From: Marinicella pacifica
Lineage (GTDB): Bacteria; Pseudomonadota; Gammaproteobacteria; Xanthomonadales; Marinicellaceae
Assembly: GCF_014636635.1 (NCBI RefSeq)
Contig: NZ_BMEO01000001.1
Span: forward strand, 124,001 to 188,000
Direction of reading: 5' to 3'
DNA: 64,000 nucleotides
The notes beneath the pieces were generated by a model, which was not told where the DNA came from, did no database searches, and saw only the letters and a list, made by a program, of their open reading frames with translations. Within the stretch, counting starts at the first letter, position 1. Each line of letters begins with the position of its first letter. Below are positions 20,062-29,081 of the stretch, one piece after another. Position numbers and translations under genes: made by a program.

Positions 20062-21112
20062 AAGTCCTCATTGCCAAGCCAACCACAGTCATCATGGCTG
20101 GTGAATCGGCCTCCAAGGCTTCCTTTTTAACCTTTGAAGAGACATTAAACGTGGCCACCGAGTCCACAATGGCGGTGGGCACTCCAATCTGTTCTTCCAC
20201 TAAAATATCCAAATCGGCAATGGCCGCACAGCCACCACCCAATAAAATCCGGTCAACATTTCCAAACTCTGTGGCCGAAAAGAAAAACTGTAAAGCACGG
20301 CTCACTTGCTGGACCACCGTGTCCTTAAACCCCTGTAATACTTCGGACTCATAACTTTCCGGCAAACCGCCCTGCCGTTTTGCCAGACCGGCTTCTTCAT
20401 AGGATAAACCGTAGCGCTGCATGATTTCCTCGGTCAGTTGACTGCCGCCAAAGGACTGTTCACGGCTGTAAATACCGGTACTTTTGTGCATCGCATGCAT
20501 AATGGTGGTGCTGGCGCCAATATCGAACAAGGCCACCACCTCATCCTCTTCTATGCCGTATTTGCCTTTGATTTCGTTAAAGCACCGTTCCACGGCAAAA
20601 GCTTCAACATCCACCACCTCAAGCGGTATTCCTGCACCGCCAAACGCTTCAATTAATATATCGACGTTTTCAGAGCGCGAACTGGCAATCAGCACATTAT
20701 TTAACTCAGGGTTATTTTCCACCGGACCCAAAACACAAAAATCAAGGCTCACTTCTTCTATGGGATAGGGAATATATTGAGTGGCGTCCTGTTCCAGTTG
20801 TATTTCCAGCTCTTCTTCAGTTAACTCTGAAGGCATTTGAATAATCTTGGTGATGACCGCTGAACCGGAAACGGCAGTTGCTGCGCCAATGTTTTTGATT
20901 CCGGCCCGATTGAATGCTTTGTTGATGGCTGCAGACACCAAATCCACTTCGGCAATGCTGTTATCAGCAACTGCATTGGCAGGCAACGGCTCAACCGTAT
21001 AGCGTTCAACCTTAATATTATCCTGGTTACCTGATAGTTGTAACACTTTAACCGCAGAAGAACTGAGGTCAACGCCAACTAATTGAACTTTTTTACGACC
21101 TAATAATTGCAA
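20054..21112 (-). CDS. pilM: Type IV pilus assembly ATPase-fold protein PilM
   Basis: Cytoplasmic actin/FtsA-like protein of 352 residues that binds the PilN tail and couples the cytoplasmic motor to the platform. Seen: phosphate-1 motif GVDLSSSAVKVLQLS near residue 13, phosphate-2 LFDIGASTTIMHA near residue 195 and the adenosine motif ILLGGGCAAIADL near residue 290. First gene of pilMNOPQ. The upstream 338 bp (21113-21450) holds no gene and carries the dyad described at 21321-21342. Confidence 0.96.
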   Translation of the reverse strand: MQLLGRKKVQLVGVDLSSSAVKVLQLSGNQDNIKVERYTVEPLPANAVADNSIAEVDLVSAAINKAFNRAGIKNIGAATAVSGSAVITKIIQMPSELTEEELEIQLEQDATQYIPYPIEEVSLDFCVLGPVENNPELNNVLIASSRSENVDILIEAFGGAGIPLEVVDVEAFAVERCFNEIKGKYGIEEDEVVALFDIGASTTIMHAMHKSTGIYSREQSFGGSQLTEEIMQRYGLSYEEAGLAKRQGGLPESYESEVLQGFKDTVVQQVSRALQFFFSATEFGNVDRILLGGGCAAIADLDILVEEQIGVPTAIVDSVATFNVSSKVKKEALEADSPAMMTVVGLAMRTFD

Positions 21113-21311
21113 AATAATCTCTCTCTTTACCGATAAAATGTACAGCTAAAATGCGTTTTTCATGTGCCGCCTATCTGACCATGTTCATAGGTCTTTTTTT
21201 GTGGCAGCTTTCACATTTTCTTAACTTACTTTACTTTTTTTAAGAAGCCATTGCAAGAATAACCTTTAAACCACTGAAAAATCAAGACATATTTATATTT
21301 ATAACATGATT

Positions 21312-21342
21312 ATTTTACTGTTGACAACAAATTTTGTGTCAA
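21312..21342 (-). promoter_or_regulatory. Possible pilM promoter with overlapping operator-like dyad
   Basis: On the minus strand, TTGACA (21342-21337) and TAAAAT (21317-21312) are 19 bases apart, longer than ideal. The interval 21321-21342 is an imperfect palindrome (TTGACAACAAA / TTTTGTGTCAA, 9 of 11 pairs). It could be a regulator site covering the -35 box. It lies about 200 bp upstream of pilM, leaving a long leader. Motif evidence only. Confidence 0.35.
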
Positions 21343-21450
21343 GAACCATGCTTTTTTTAGGTATTTTTAACCAGTTGTTAATCAAAAACCCATACTTCAG
21401 CAAACGTCATTATTTAATTTTTAGGTCGCTATGAAGGCATGTTTTTGAAA

Positions 21451-21527
21451 TGGTGGGCCCGGTAGGATTTGAACCTACGACCAATGGATTATGAGTCCAC
21501 TGCTCTAACCAACTGAGCTACGGGCCC
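21451..21527 (-). tRNA. tRNA with CAU anticodon, probably tRNA-Ile2 (k2CAU)
   Basis: Complete 77-nt cloverleaf with encoded CCA. Acceptor GGGCCCG pairs with CGGGCCC, discriminator A, anticodon loop CTCATAA (anticodon CAT), T-loop TTCAAAT. Automated tools would call this Met. The acceptor pairs C4-G69 and C5-G68 and the variable-region TTGGTC resemble E. coli tRNA-Ile2, the TilS lysidine substrate, rather than elongator tRNA-Met. The isotype therefore depends on comparison with remembered E. coli sequences. Confidence 0.9.
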
Positions 21528-21677
21528 TGAGGGGAGTGGCATTATAACCGAAAGCTGACGATGGATTAATATATAATCTTGTTTTTTTGGGCAGATAAGT
21601 AATCTGCTCAGGTGTTGTTGTTTTGCTCCCGGCTCATACAGCACAGCGCCTGGCCGCTTCGATCTGCACAAATGCCC

Positions 21678-22277
21678 TCACTTAAATGCGTAAACATAAA
21701 AGTCAAATATCAACTTCACAGCCCGCTTTAATTCAGACAGTGTGCCCCGGTTGGGTATAATGTCATCGGCAAGTTTGAGTCGTTCAGTTCGACTGATTTG
21801 TGCGGCCATCATTTTTTGTGCCAGTATTAAATCAATGTCGTCTCTTGCCTGTAAACGCCGAAGTTGCATCTGCTCAGGCACATCCACCACCAAGACCCGA
21901 TGGCTGTATTCAATCTGACTGTCTTCTGATAACAACGGTATCACCACCATCACCAATAAACCCGAGGACTGTTCAATCATCGACATCAACCGTTCTTGAA
22001 TTAAAGGGTGCGTAATGTCATTTAAATCAGCCAGTGCATTGCGGTCATTAAAAACCATTTTTCTGAGTTTTTGGCGATCAATCTGGCCGTTGGGATGCAA
22101 GATTTTTTGACCAAAGCGATCACTGAGCGCCTGCCAACCCGATGTGCCTTTGTGAACCACTTCGCGAGCCACCTGATCAGCATCTATGATATGACACCCC
22201 AAATCAGCAAAGTAATTGGCGGTCTGTGATTTGCCGGAAGCGATACCTCCTGTTAAAACCACCACCTTTTTATTCAT
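21678..22277 (-). CDS. coaE: Dephospho-CoA kinase
   Basis: Last enzyme of coenzyme A synthesis, phosphorylating the 3' hydroxyl of dephospho-CoA. It has 199 residues, normal. The P-loop is GGIASGKS near residue 8, with DADQVAREVV near residue 31 and ITHPLI and a lid region with RRLQARD further on. The ATG at 22277 overlaps the pilD stop as ATGA, which decides the start against a longer in-frame reading. The pilBCD-coaE order is conserved in many gammaproteobacteria; the usual next gene yacG is absent here. Confidence 0.95.
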   Translation of the reverse strand: MNKKVVVLTGGIASGKSQTANYFADLGCHIIDADQVAREVVHKGTSGWQALSDRFGQKILHPNGQIDRQKLRKMVFNDRNALADLNDITHPLIQERLMSMIEQSSGLLVMVVIPLLSEDSQIEYSHRVLVVDVPEQMQLRRLQARDDIDLILAQKMMAAQISRTERLKLADDIIPNRGTLSELKRAVKLIFDFYVYAFK

Positions 22278-23131
22278 ACAGGCAAATACCAGTTGAGCAA
22301 TGTATTTCCATAAATCAGACACAGAAAAATACCCAGCGACAAATAGGGCCCAAAAGGAATCCTGACTTCCTCTTTCTTGAGTATTTTTTGCATAATGGCA
22401 AAAACCAAACCACTGACTGAGGCCAGAATCAGAACCATAATCAACATCTCAGCCCCCAGCCACGCACCACCGGCTGCAAGTAATTTAAAATCTCCGTAGC
22501 CCATGCCTTCTTTTCCTGTCAATAATTTGAACACATGAAACAACAACCACAAACATAGGTAGCCTGCCAAAGCCCCTATGATGGCCTGTTCAGGGGTAAC
22601 AAACACCTCAAATAAACTGAAAAACAGACCAAGCCATAACAAACTCAAACTCAGCTGATCCGGAATCAGAAAAGTATCTAAATCAATAAAAGCGATAACA
22701 ATTAGAAAAAACACCAAAACGGATGCCGCCAAAAAAGGCCAACCGAGACCGAAATGATACGCCAGAAATCCGGTCAATATTCCGGTTAATGATTCCACTA
22801 GCGGGTAGCGAAAGGCAATCGGCTTACGGCAATAATAACAGCGTCCCCTTAAAAACAAATAACTAAAAACCGGAATGTTCTGCCAGGCGGGCAATTGCTT
22901 TTGACAGTGGGGACAATGAGAACGCTCAAAAGCGATTCCGGGCGGGGCTTTTTGCTTAAAAGGCTGTTCATTTAATTCGGCGCAATCTTTTCGCCAGCCA
23001 TACTGTAAAATTGGCGGTAAACGATAAATCACCACATTCAGGAAACTACCCACCACCAGACCGGCCACCAGAGCCGATGCCATAAAAAGATAGTTATGCT
23101 CAATCAGTGCTTGCGCGATTGCATCTAACAT
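22274..23131 (-). CDS. pilD: Prepilin peptidase / N-methyltransferase PilD
   Basis: Integral inner-membrane aspartic protease of 285 residues that cleaves and N-methylates type IV prepilins and type II secretion pseudopilins. It has a zinc-binding cytoplasmic loop with two CxxC pairs (CPHC and CYYC, about residues 72-100), about eight membrane helices and the catalytic aspartates in FIDLDTFLIPD and GMGYGDFKLLA. The start overlaps the pilC stop by one base (TAATG). Confidence 0.96.
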   Translation of the reverse strand: MLDAIAQALIEHNYLFMASALVAGLVVGSFLNVVIYRLPPILQYGWRKDCAELNEQPFKQKAPPGIAFERSHCPHCQKQLPAWQNIPVFSYLFLRGRCYYCRKPIAFRYPLVESLTGILTGFLAYHFGLGWPFLAASVLVFFLIVIAFIDLDTFLIPDQLSLSLLWLGLFFSLFEVFVTPEQAIIGALAGYLCLWLLFHVFKLLTGKEGMGYGDFKLLAAGGAWLGAEMLIMVLILASVSGLVFAIMQKILKKEEVRIPFGPYLSLGIFLCLIYGNTLLNWYLPV

Positions 23132-24354
23132 TAAAAAACAGAAGCCATTTTAAAGATGGGCAAATACATGGCCACCACCATGACACCAACCAAACCGCCC
23201 ACCAACACCATAATAATGGGTTCCAATAAACTGCTTAGGGCATCTACCGCATTGGACACTTCCTGTTCATAATAATCCGCCACTTTCGCCAGCATCTGAT
23301 CCAGGTTACCGGATTCTTCACCAATGGAAGCCATTTGAATCACCATATGTGGGAACACATTGGTCTGGCTCATCGCCAGTTGTAACTGGTGACCGGTGGA
23401 GACATCTTCTTTAATTTCCAGTACCGCATCGCGAAACACCACATTTCCCACCGCACCGGAGACCGTTTGCAGACCTTCCACCAAAGGCACACCGGCGGCA
23501 AACGTGGTGGATAAAGTTCTGGAAAAACGCGCCACCGCGGCATCATATAAAATGCCGCCCACAATCGGAATCTTAAGTGCCAGGCGATCCAAAAAATGGG
23601 CAAATTTGAGCGAGCGTTTTTTAAAATAAATAAATCCGCCGATCAGACCACCGATAATCAAAACAAATTTCCACCAGTTGGCCTGCATCCAATGCGAGGC
23701 ACCCACAACCATTAAGGTTAAACCGGGTAAATCAGCCCCAAAACTGGTGAACATATCCTGAAACTGGGGCACCACTTTAACCAGCAGCAAAATGGTTACA
23801 CCGATGGCCACGAACAAAACCGCAGCCGGATAAAACATGGCTTTTTTAATTTTACCTTTAATTTCTTCGGTACGTTCTTTATAGGTGGCAATGGTATCGA
23901 GCAATTCATCCAAAACACCGGCTTTTTCACCGGCCGCCACCAGGTTACAGTACAATTCATCAAAATAAACCGGATGTTTGCCCAGAGACTCTGACAAGGA
24001 TGAACCTGATTGAATTTCGGTTTTAACCTCACCCACTAATTTAGCCATGCGTGGATTAGACTGACCACCTTCAATGATTTCAAAGGCTTGCACCATTGGT
24101 ACGCCGGATTCCATCATGGTCGCCAACTGGCGCGAAAACAAAGCAATATCTTGCGCTTTAATAGATTTGCCGCTGCCGAACAAGGATTTTCGTTTTTTGT
24201 ATATCTTCTTGACTTGAATACCCTGTCGTCGCAATTCATTTTTAGCCAATGTAGTTGACTTGGCTTTTTGTTCACCTTTCAGTTTTTTACCGGTTTTATT
24301 TAATCCAACCCACTCAAAGGTCTGTAATTCATCTAATTTTTTTACTTTTGCCAT
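23131..24354 (-). CDS. pilC: Type IV pilus inner-membrane platform protein PilC
   Basis: Polytopic platform protein of 407 residues on which the PilB and PilT ATPases act. Two GspF/PilC repeats are visible: about 70-195 (IALFSRQLATMMESGVPMVQ) and about 270-395 (ARFSRTLSTTFAAGVPLVEG), each followed by membrane helices (three in total). It starts four bases after the pilB stop. This is a standard pilB-C-D order. Confidence 0.97.
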   Translation of the reverse strand: MAKVKKLDELQTFEWVGLNKTGKKLKGEQKAKSTTLAKNELRRQGIQVKKIYKKRKSLFGSGKSIKAQDIALFSRQLATMMESGVPMVQAFEIIEGGQSNPRMAKLVGEVKTEIQSGSSLSESLGKHPVYFDELYCNLVAAGEKAGVLDELLDTIATYKERTEEIKGKIKKAMFYPAAVLFVAIGVTILLLVKVVPQFQDMFTSFGADLPGLTLMVVGASHWMQANWWKFVLIIGGLIGGFIYFKKRSLKFAHFLDRLALKIPIVGGILYDAAVARFSRTLSTTFAAGVPLVEGLQTVSGAVGNVVFRDAVLEIKEDVSTGHQLQLAMSQTNVFPHMVIQMASIGEESGNLDQMLAKVADYYEQEVSNAVDALSSLLEPIIMVLVGGLVGVMVVAMYLPIFKMASVF

Positions 24355-24358
24355 GATT

Positions 24359-26068
24359 TTAATCCACTGTTACTCGATTGGCTTCCACCAAATCTGTGAT
24401 GCCGTCTTTAACCTTCACCAAAGCCGATTTTCTTAAATTAGCCACACCATCCTTGCCCGCCTGCTCGGCGATGTCCATAGAATTTCCACCAGCAAGAATA
24501 ATTTTTTTAATGTTTTCAGTCATCGGCATCACTTCATAAATACCCACCCGACCCTTATAACCCTCATTGCATTTGGGACAACCCACCGGGTCAAAAATCT
24601 GCGCACTGTCTAAATCTTCATCTGTAAAACCTGCATCTAAAAGCGTTTCACGTGGAAGTTCCGTCGGTTTTTTGCAGTTTTCGCACAATCGTCGCGCCAA
24701 GCGCTGGGCAATGACCAATGACACCGCCGACACAATATTAAACGGCGCCACACCCATATTCGATAAGCGTGCAATGGTGTCCGGCGCACTGTTGGTGTGA
24801 AGCGTTGACAACACCATGTGACCCGTTTGGGCCGCTTTAATCGCAATTTCAGCGGTTTCCAGGTCACGAATCTCACCCACCATAATCACGTCCGGGTCTT
24901 GTCGCAGGAAAGAACGCAAGGCGGCGGAAAAGGTCATGCCTTTTTTGGCATTTTGTTGCACCTGATTGATGCCGTTAACCCTAATTTCCACAGGATCCTC
25001 AGCGGTTGAAATATTGCGACCATCGGTGTTAAGAATATTTAATGCGGTGTACAGCGAAACCGTTTTACCGCTTCCGGTGGGGCCGGTGACCAGCACCATG
25101 CCGTATGGCTTAACAATGGCCTCCAAAAATAATTTTTTCTGATCTTCTTCGTAACCCAGTTTATCGATCCCCATCTGAGCCGCCGAAGCATCCAACACCC
25201 GCATCACCACTTTTTCACCAAACAAAGTTGGACAGGTGCTCAGACGAAAATCAATGGATTTGCCTTTACCTAAATTTAATTTAACCCGACCGTCTTGCGG
25301 CACCCGTTTTTCAGCAATATCCAAATGGGCCAATACTTTTAACCGCGAAGCCACCTGGTTTGAGATACTTTTCGGTGGTTTTATCATGGTGGTTAACATT
25401 CCATCAATGCGGTAACGCACACGGTAATTTTTTTCATAAGGTTCAAAGTGAATATCTGAAGCACCACGTTTAATCGCATCAAGCAATACCTTATTGATAA
25501 GTTTAACCGCCGGAGAATCTGAGCGATCACTGGGCTCATCATCATCCTCTTCTTCTATTTTGTCCTCAAACTCTAAATTATCCAGTCCTTCCTCATCAAA
25601 TTCATCCATCATGGATGAGGAATCTTTCAGTAATTCATCAATACTCGGCGACAGCAAATCCTGACGCACCAAAATCGGCTCAACGGTCAGATTGGTGTGA
25701 AACCGCACCTCATCCTGTGCCCGAGAATTGGTGGGGTCAGCCAGGCCGATAAAGATTCTCTTACCGCGTAAAAACAACGGGATGACCTGATGCTTTTCAA
25801 TCAGATTTTCAGAAACAATGCCTTTGGGCGCATCCGATAAGTCAAAAGATGTCAGATCAAGGTAAGGGACACCATACTCTTTGGATGCAGCGTCAGCCAG
25901 TTCTTCGGCCTGAACCAACTGGTTATCCACCAAATAAGTGAACAATGGAATTTTTTTCTTTTTGGCCGCATCATTGGCTTCCACGGCGACCTCCATGGTC
26001 AAAAGTTCCGCTTGCACCAAGCGCCTGAGCGCCCCACTAACCATGGATTTAGAAGTGGCAGTATTCAT
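24359..26068 (-). CDS. pilB: Type IV pilus extension ATPase PilB
   Basis: Cytoplasmic hexameric ATPase powering pilus assembly, 569 residues. It has an N-terminal T2SSE_N domain (about 1-140), then a very acidic linker (about 153-185, with IEEEDDDE). The catalytic part has Walker A GPTGSGKT at 329-336, an Asp box around DPDVIMVGEIRD, a His box around QTGHMVLSTLHTN and a zinc-binding tetracysteine (CENC and CPKC, about 463-506). First gene of pilBCD-coaE. No pilA lies beside it. Confidence 0.97.
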   Translation of the reverse strand: MNTATSKSMVSGALRRLVQAELLTMEVAVEANDAAKKKKIPLFTYLVDNQLVQAEELADAASKEYGVPYLDLTSFDLSDAPKGIVSENLIEKHQVIPLFLRGKRIFIGLADPTNSRAQDEVRFHTNLTVEPILVRQDLLSPSIDELLKDSSSMMDEFDEEGLDNLEFEDKIEEEDDDEPSDRSDSPAVKLINKVLLDAIKRGASDIHFEPYEKNYRVRYRIDGMLTTMIKPPKSISNQVASRLKVLAHLDIAEKRVPQDGRVKLNLGKGKSIDFRLSTCPTLFGEKVVMRVLDASAAQMGIDKLGYEEDQKKLFLEAIVKPYGMVLVTGPTGSGKTVSLYTALNILNTDGRNISTAEDPVEIRVNGINQVQQNAKKGMTFSAALRSFLRQDPDVIMVGEIRDLETAEIAIKAAQTGHMVLSTLHTNSAPDTIARLSNMGVAPFNIVSAVSLVIAQRLARRLCENCKKPTELPRETLLDAGFTDEDLDSAQIFDPVGCPKCNEGYKGRVGIYEVMPMTENIKKIILAGGNSMDIAEQAGKDGVANLRKSALVKVKDGITDLVEANRVTVD

Positions 26069-26401
26069 CTTTTCAAGGTGATTGTTTAATATTCATAGGC
26101 TTAATACTTTACCTGAAATTATTAATCAATGACAACTATTTAGCGCCATGTTTTAAGAAAATAAGCAAACAATTTACACTGGCCGTCATTTCAATGACAC
26201 ATGACGTCCTTAGAAGCGCCAGTTTAATGGCTCTTTTTCAGAAACAATGAGAACGCTTTCACATAAACAAACCAAATTCAATCTCCGGACCCGCTGTGTA
26301 TCTTTTTTTACATTCAGGAAACTTCAATTTTAGCCCCAAATGTCTCCCGGTTTCCGTTAAAATATGCCGTCATTTCTAAACAATAACGCAGGATATAATT
26401 T
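26069..26401 (+). other. Gene-free divergent intergenic region between pilB and sucC
   Basis: About 330 bp with no convincing gene. It must hold promoters for both pilB (minus) and sucC (plus). A TAAAAT box near 26358-26363 could be the sucC -10; I see no good matching -35. AGGATATAATTT precedes the sucC ATG and supplies a ribosome site. Confidence 0.4.
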
Positions 26402-27565
26402 ATGAATTTCCACGAATATCAGGCAAAAGACCTCTTTGCCCAATATGACATTCCGGTGCCAAAAGGCACAGCCGTCAAATCCGCTGACGATGCTGTTGCG
26501 GTGGCCAAAGCCATGGACACCCATCAATGGATGGTTAAAGCCCAAGTTCATGCTGGTGGTCGCGGCAAAGCTGGCGGTGTTAAATTTGCCAAGTCCCTGG
26601 ATGAGGTAAAACAATATGCCGGCGATATGCTGGGAATGGAAATTAAAACCTATCAAACCGGCGGCATGGCCTTGCCGGTGAATGAAGTTTTAATCACCGA
26701 AGCGGCCAATATTGAAAACGAACTGTACTTAAGTTTATTGGTTGATCGAGCCAACAAATGCCTGTCCTTTGTGGCTTCAGCTGAAGGCGGTGTGGAAATT
26801 GAGGAAGTGGCCAAAACCCATCCTGAGAAAATCCACACCTTAACTGTGGATAACACCGAAACCTTGTGGCCTTATGCCTGTCGCAAAATCGGTTTTGCCA
26901 TGGGTCTGACCAAAAAACAAGTGTTTCAGCTCACCCATATCATGATGCAAATGCATAAAATGTTTCACGATCTGGATTTATCTCTTATTGAAATCAATCC
27001 TCTCATCATTGATGACAACCAGAATGTGGTGGCTCTGGATGCCAAAATCAATTCCGATGACAACGCCGAATATCGCCAAAAAGAACTGGCAAAATTACGC
27101 GACAAAAGTCAGGAAGATCCAGCTGAAGCCAAAGCCCACGAACATGAGCTGAATTACATCAAACTGGATGGCGACATTGCCTGTATGGTTAACGGTGCCG
27201 GTCTGGCCATGGCCACCATGGACGTGATTAAACTCAAAGGCGGCGAACCGGCAAACTTCCTGGATGTGGGCGGTGGTGCCACAGCCGAACGGGTCACCAT
27301 TGCGTTTAAAATCATTTTATCTGACCCCAATGTAAAATCCATCCTGGTCAATATTTTTGGTGGTATCGTGCGCTGTGATTTGATTGCCGACGGCATCATT
27401 ACTGCGATTAAAGAAGTGGGTGTTGAGGTTCCCATTGTGGTGCGACTGGAAGGCACCAATGTCGAAGCCGGCAAAAAACTTTTAGAAGACAGCGGACTGG
27501 CCGTCATCGCTGCCAGTGATTTAGACGACGCAGCCAACAAGGCTGTCGAAGCGGTAGGAGCATAA
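26402..27565 (+). CDS. sucC: Succinate-CoA ligase (ADP-forming) subunit beta
   Basis: Beta subunit of the citric-acid-cycle enzyme converting succinyl-CoA to succinate with ATP formation. It has 387 residues. Seen: N-terminal [23 protein letters not shown]-grasp features ([14 protein letters not shown] near residue 46) and the C-terminal [18 protein letters not shown] block. It is directly followed by sucD with a two-base gap. The other oxoglutarate dehydrogenase genes are not in this window. Confidence 0.98.
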   Translation: MNFHEYQAKDLFAQYDIPVPKGTAVKSADDAVAVAKAMDTHQWMVKAQVHAGGRGKAGGVKFAKSLDEVKQYAGDMLGMEIKTYQTGGMALPVNEVLITEAANIENELYLSLLVDRANKCLSFVASAEGGVEIEEVAKTHPEKIHTLTVDNTETLWPYACRKIGFAMGLTKKQVFQLTHIMMQMHKMFHDLDLSLIEINPLIIDDNQNVVALDAKINSDDNAEYRQKELAKLRDKSQEDPAEAKAHEHELNYIKLDGDIACMVNGAGLAMATMDVIKLKGGEPANFLDVGGGATAERVTIAFKIILSDPNVKSILVNIFGGIVRCDLIADGIITAIKEVGVEVPIVVRLEGTNVEAGKKLLEDSGLAVIAASDLDDAANKAVEAVGA

Positions 27566-27567
27566 GC

Positions 27568-28440
27568 ATGAGTGTATTGGTTAATAAAGACACTAAATTA
27601 ATCGTTCAGGGATTCACCGGTTCTCAAGGTACATTCCACAGTCAACAAGCCATCGAATACGGCACCAACCTGGTGGGCGGGGTCACCCCCGGAAAAGGCG
27701 GCACCAAACATTTAGATCGCCCGGTGTTTAACACCGTAGCTGACGGTGTTAATGAAACCGGCGCCAATGCCTCGGTGATTTTTGTGCCACCGCCATTTGC
27801 CGCTGATGCCATTTTGGAAGCCATTGACGCCGGTATTCAGTTGATTGTGACCATCACTGAAGGTATTCCGGTATTGGATATGATGCGGGTACGTGCCGTG
27901 CTTGATCAACATCCGGATGTTTTCATGATCGGCCCCAACTGTCCCGGTGTGATTACGCCCGGAGAATGTAAAATCGGCATTATGCCCGGTCCGATTCATC
28001 AACCCGGCCGCATCGGTATTGTCTCGCGATCAGGCACGCTTACTTATGAAGCGGTTCACCAGACCACCCAGGCCGGTTTAGGCCAATCCACCTGTATCGG
28101 TATCGGCGGTGATCCCATTCAGGGCACCAACTTCATTGATTGTCTGAAGTTATTTCAGGAAGATGACCAGACCGATGGCATCATTATGGTGGGTGAAATT
28201 GGTGGATCTGCTGAGGAAGATGCCGCTGAATATATCAAAGACCATGTCAGCAAACCGGTTGTTTCTTACATTGCCGGCGTCACCGCGCCTGAAGGCAAAC
28301 GTATGGGTCATGCCGGTGCCATTGTGGCCGGTGGCAAAGGCACCGCTCAAGCCAAATATGAAGCACTGGAAGCGGCCGGTGTGACCACGGTTAAATCACC
28401 CACCTTTTTGGGCGAAACCATCAAAAACCTGCTGGCTTAA
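27568..28440 (+). CDS. sucD: Succinate-CoA ligase (ADP-forming) subunit alpha
   Basis: Alpha subunit of 290 residues, binding CoA through its N-terminal Rossmann domain ([17 protein letters not shown]) and carrying the phosphorylated active-site histidine in the GHAGAIV region near residue 247. [20 protein letters not shown] is the standard central block. It is followed by a strong terminator, so sucCD is a closed two-gene unit. Confidence 0.98.
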   Translation: MSVLVNKDTKLIVQGFTGSQGTFHSQQAIEYGTNLVGGVTPGKGGTKHLDRPVFNTVADGVNETGANASVIFVPPPFAADAILEAIDAGIQLIVTITEGIPVLDMMRVRAVLDQHPDVFMIGPNCPGVITPGECKIGIMPGPIHQPGRIGIVSRSGTLTYEAVHQTTQAGLGQSTCIGIGGDPIQGTNFIDCLKLFQEDDQTDGIIMVGEIGGSAEEDAAEYIKDHVSKPVVSYIAGVTAPEGKRMGHAGAIVAGGKGTAQAKYEALEAAGVTTVKSPTFLGETIKNLLA

Positions 28441-28461
28441 AACACCGGCATCGTAAATTTG

Positions 28462-28494
28462 AACCCGCACACATGGTGTGCGGGTTTTTTTTTT
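28462..28494 (+). terminator. Intrinsic terminator of sucCD
   Basis: A perfect 11-bp stem (AACCCGCACAC / GTGTGCGGGTT, 28462-28472 and 28476-28486) with an ATG loop, followed by a run of T residues to 28494. Confidence 0.95.
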
Positions 28495-28601
28495 GAAAAT
28501 AACCAGGATAAATTTATTCCGTCTTAACACATTGATTTAGTGAAGTTTTAACAACTTCCATGATAAGATAATTGGGTGTTCTTAATCTTATCGGAGAATA
28601 A

Positions 28602-29057
28602 ATGATGTCAATCAAAAAGCTACTCAATCGTTCACTTATTATTACCGTTCTATTGGCTTGTAATGGCTTACTGCAAGCTGAACAAGTGGTGATTCAAGGT
28701 GATTATGAACTGCATTACAACACGTTTCCTTCAACTTTTTTATCAAAGGAAATCGCCAACACTTATCAGATTACACGCTCTAAAAACCGCGGAATTTTAA
28801 GTATTTCAGTGATGGATAAAAGCGGCGAAGAACCCAAAGCCGTGGAAGCCGATATCACCATTGAAGCCAAAAACCTCGTGCATCAGAGCAAAGACATCAA
28901 ACTGATAAAGATCAAAGAACAGGATGAAGCGATTTATTATTTGGGTACCTTTGCTTTAAACAATGAAGAGAACGTTAATTTTTCCATTGAAGCCAAACCC
29001 ACGGGTTCTGATACCGTATTTCAGGTTAAATTTACCCGCGAGTTCTTCACTGATTAA
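28602..29057 (+). CDS. Secreted DUF4426 family protein
   Basis: Periplasmic protein of 151 residues with a signal peptide ending around LLQAEQ. The mature part (GDYELHYNTFPSTFLSKEIA, RSKNRGILSISVMDKSGEEP) fits the DUF4426 pattern: a small beta-rich domain found in gammaproteobacteria and of unknown function. GGAG precedes the tandem ATGATG start by five or eight bases. It is followed after 24 bp by a second exported protein, so the two may share a transcript. Confidence 0.75.
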   Translation: MMSIKKLLNRSLIITVLLACNGLLQAEQVVIQGDYELHYNTFPSTFLSKEIANTYQITRSKNRGILSISVMDKSGEEPKAVEADITIEAKNLVHQSKDIKLIKIKEQDEAIYYLGTFALNNEENVNFSIEAKPTGSDTVFQVKFTREFFTD

Positions 29058-29081
29058 TTCACATAATTTAAAGACATTACT

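Noticed and set aside
21489-21671. Short minus-strand frame next to the tRNA, possibly yacG
   Set aside because: It overlaps the tRNA and has no zinc-ribbon CxxC pattern expected for YacG.
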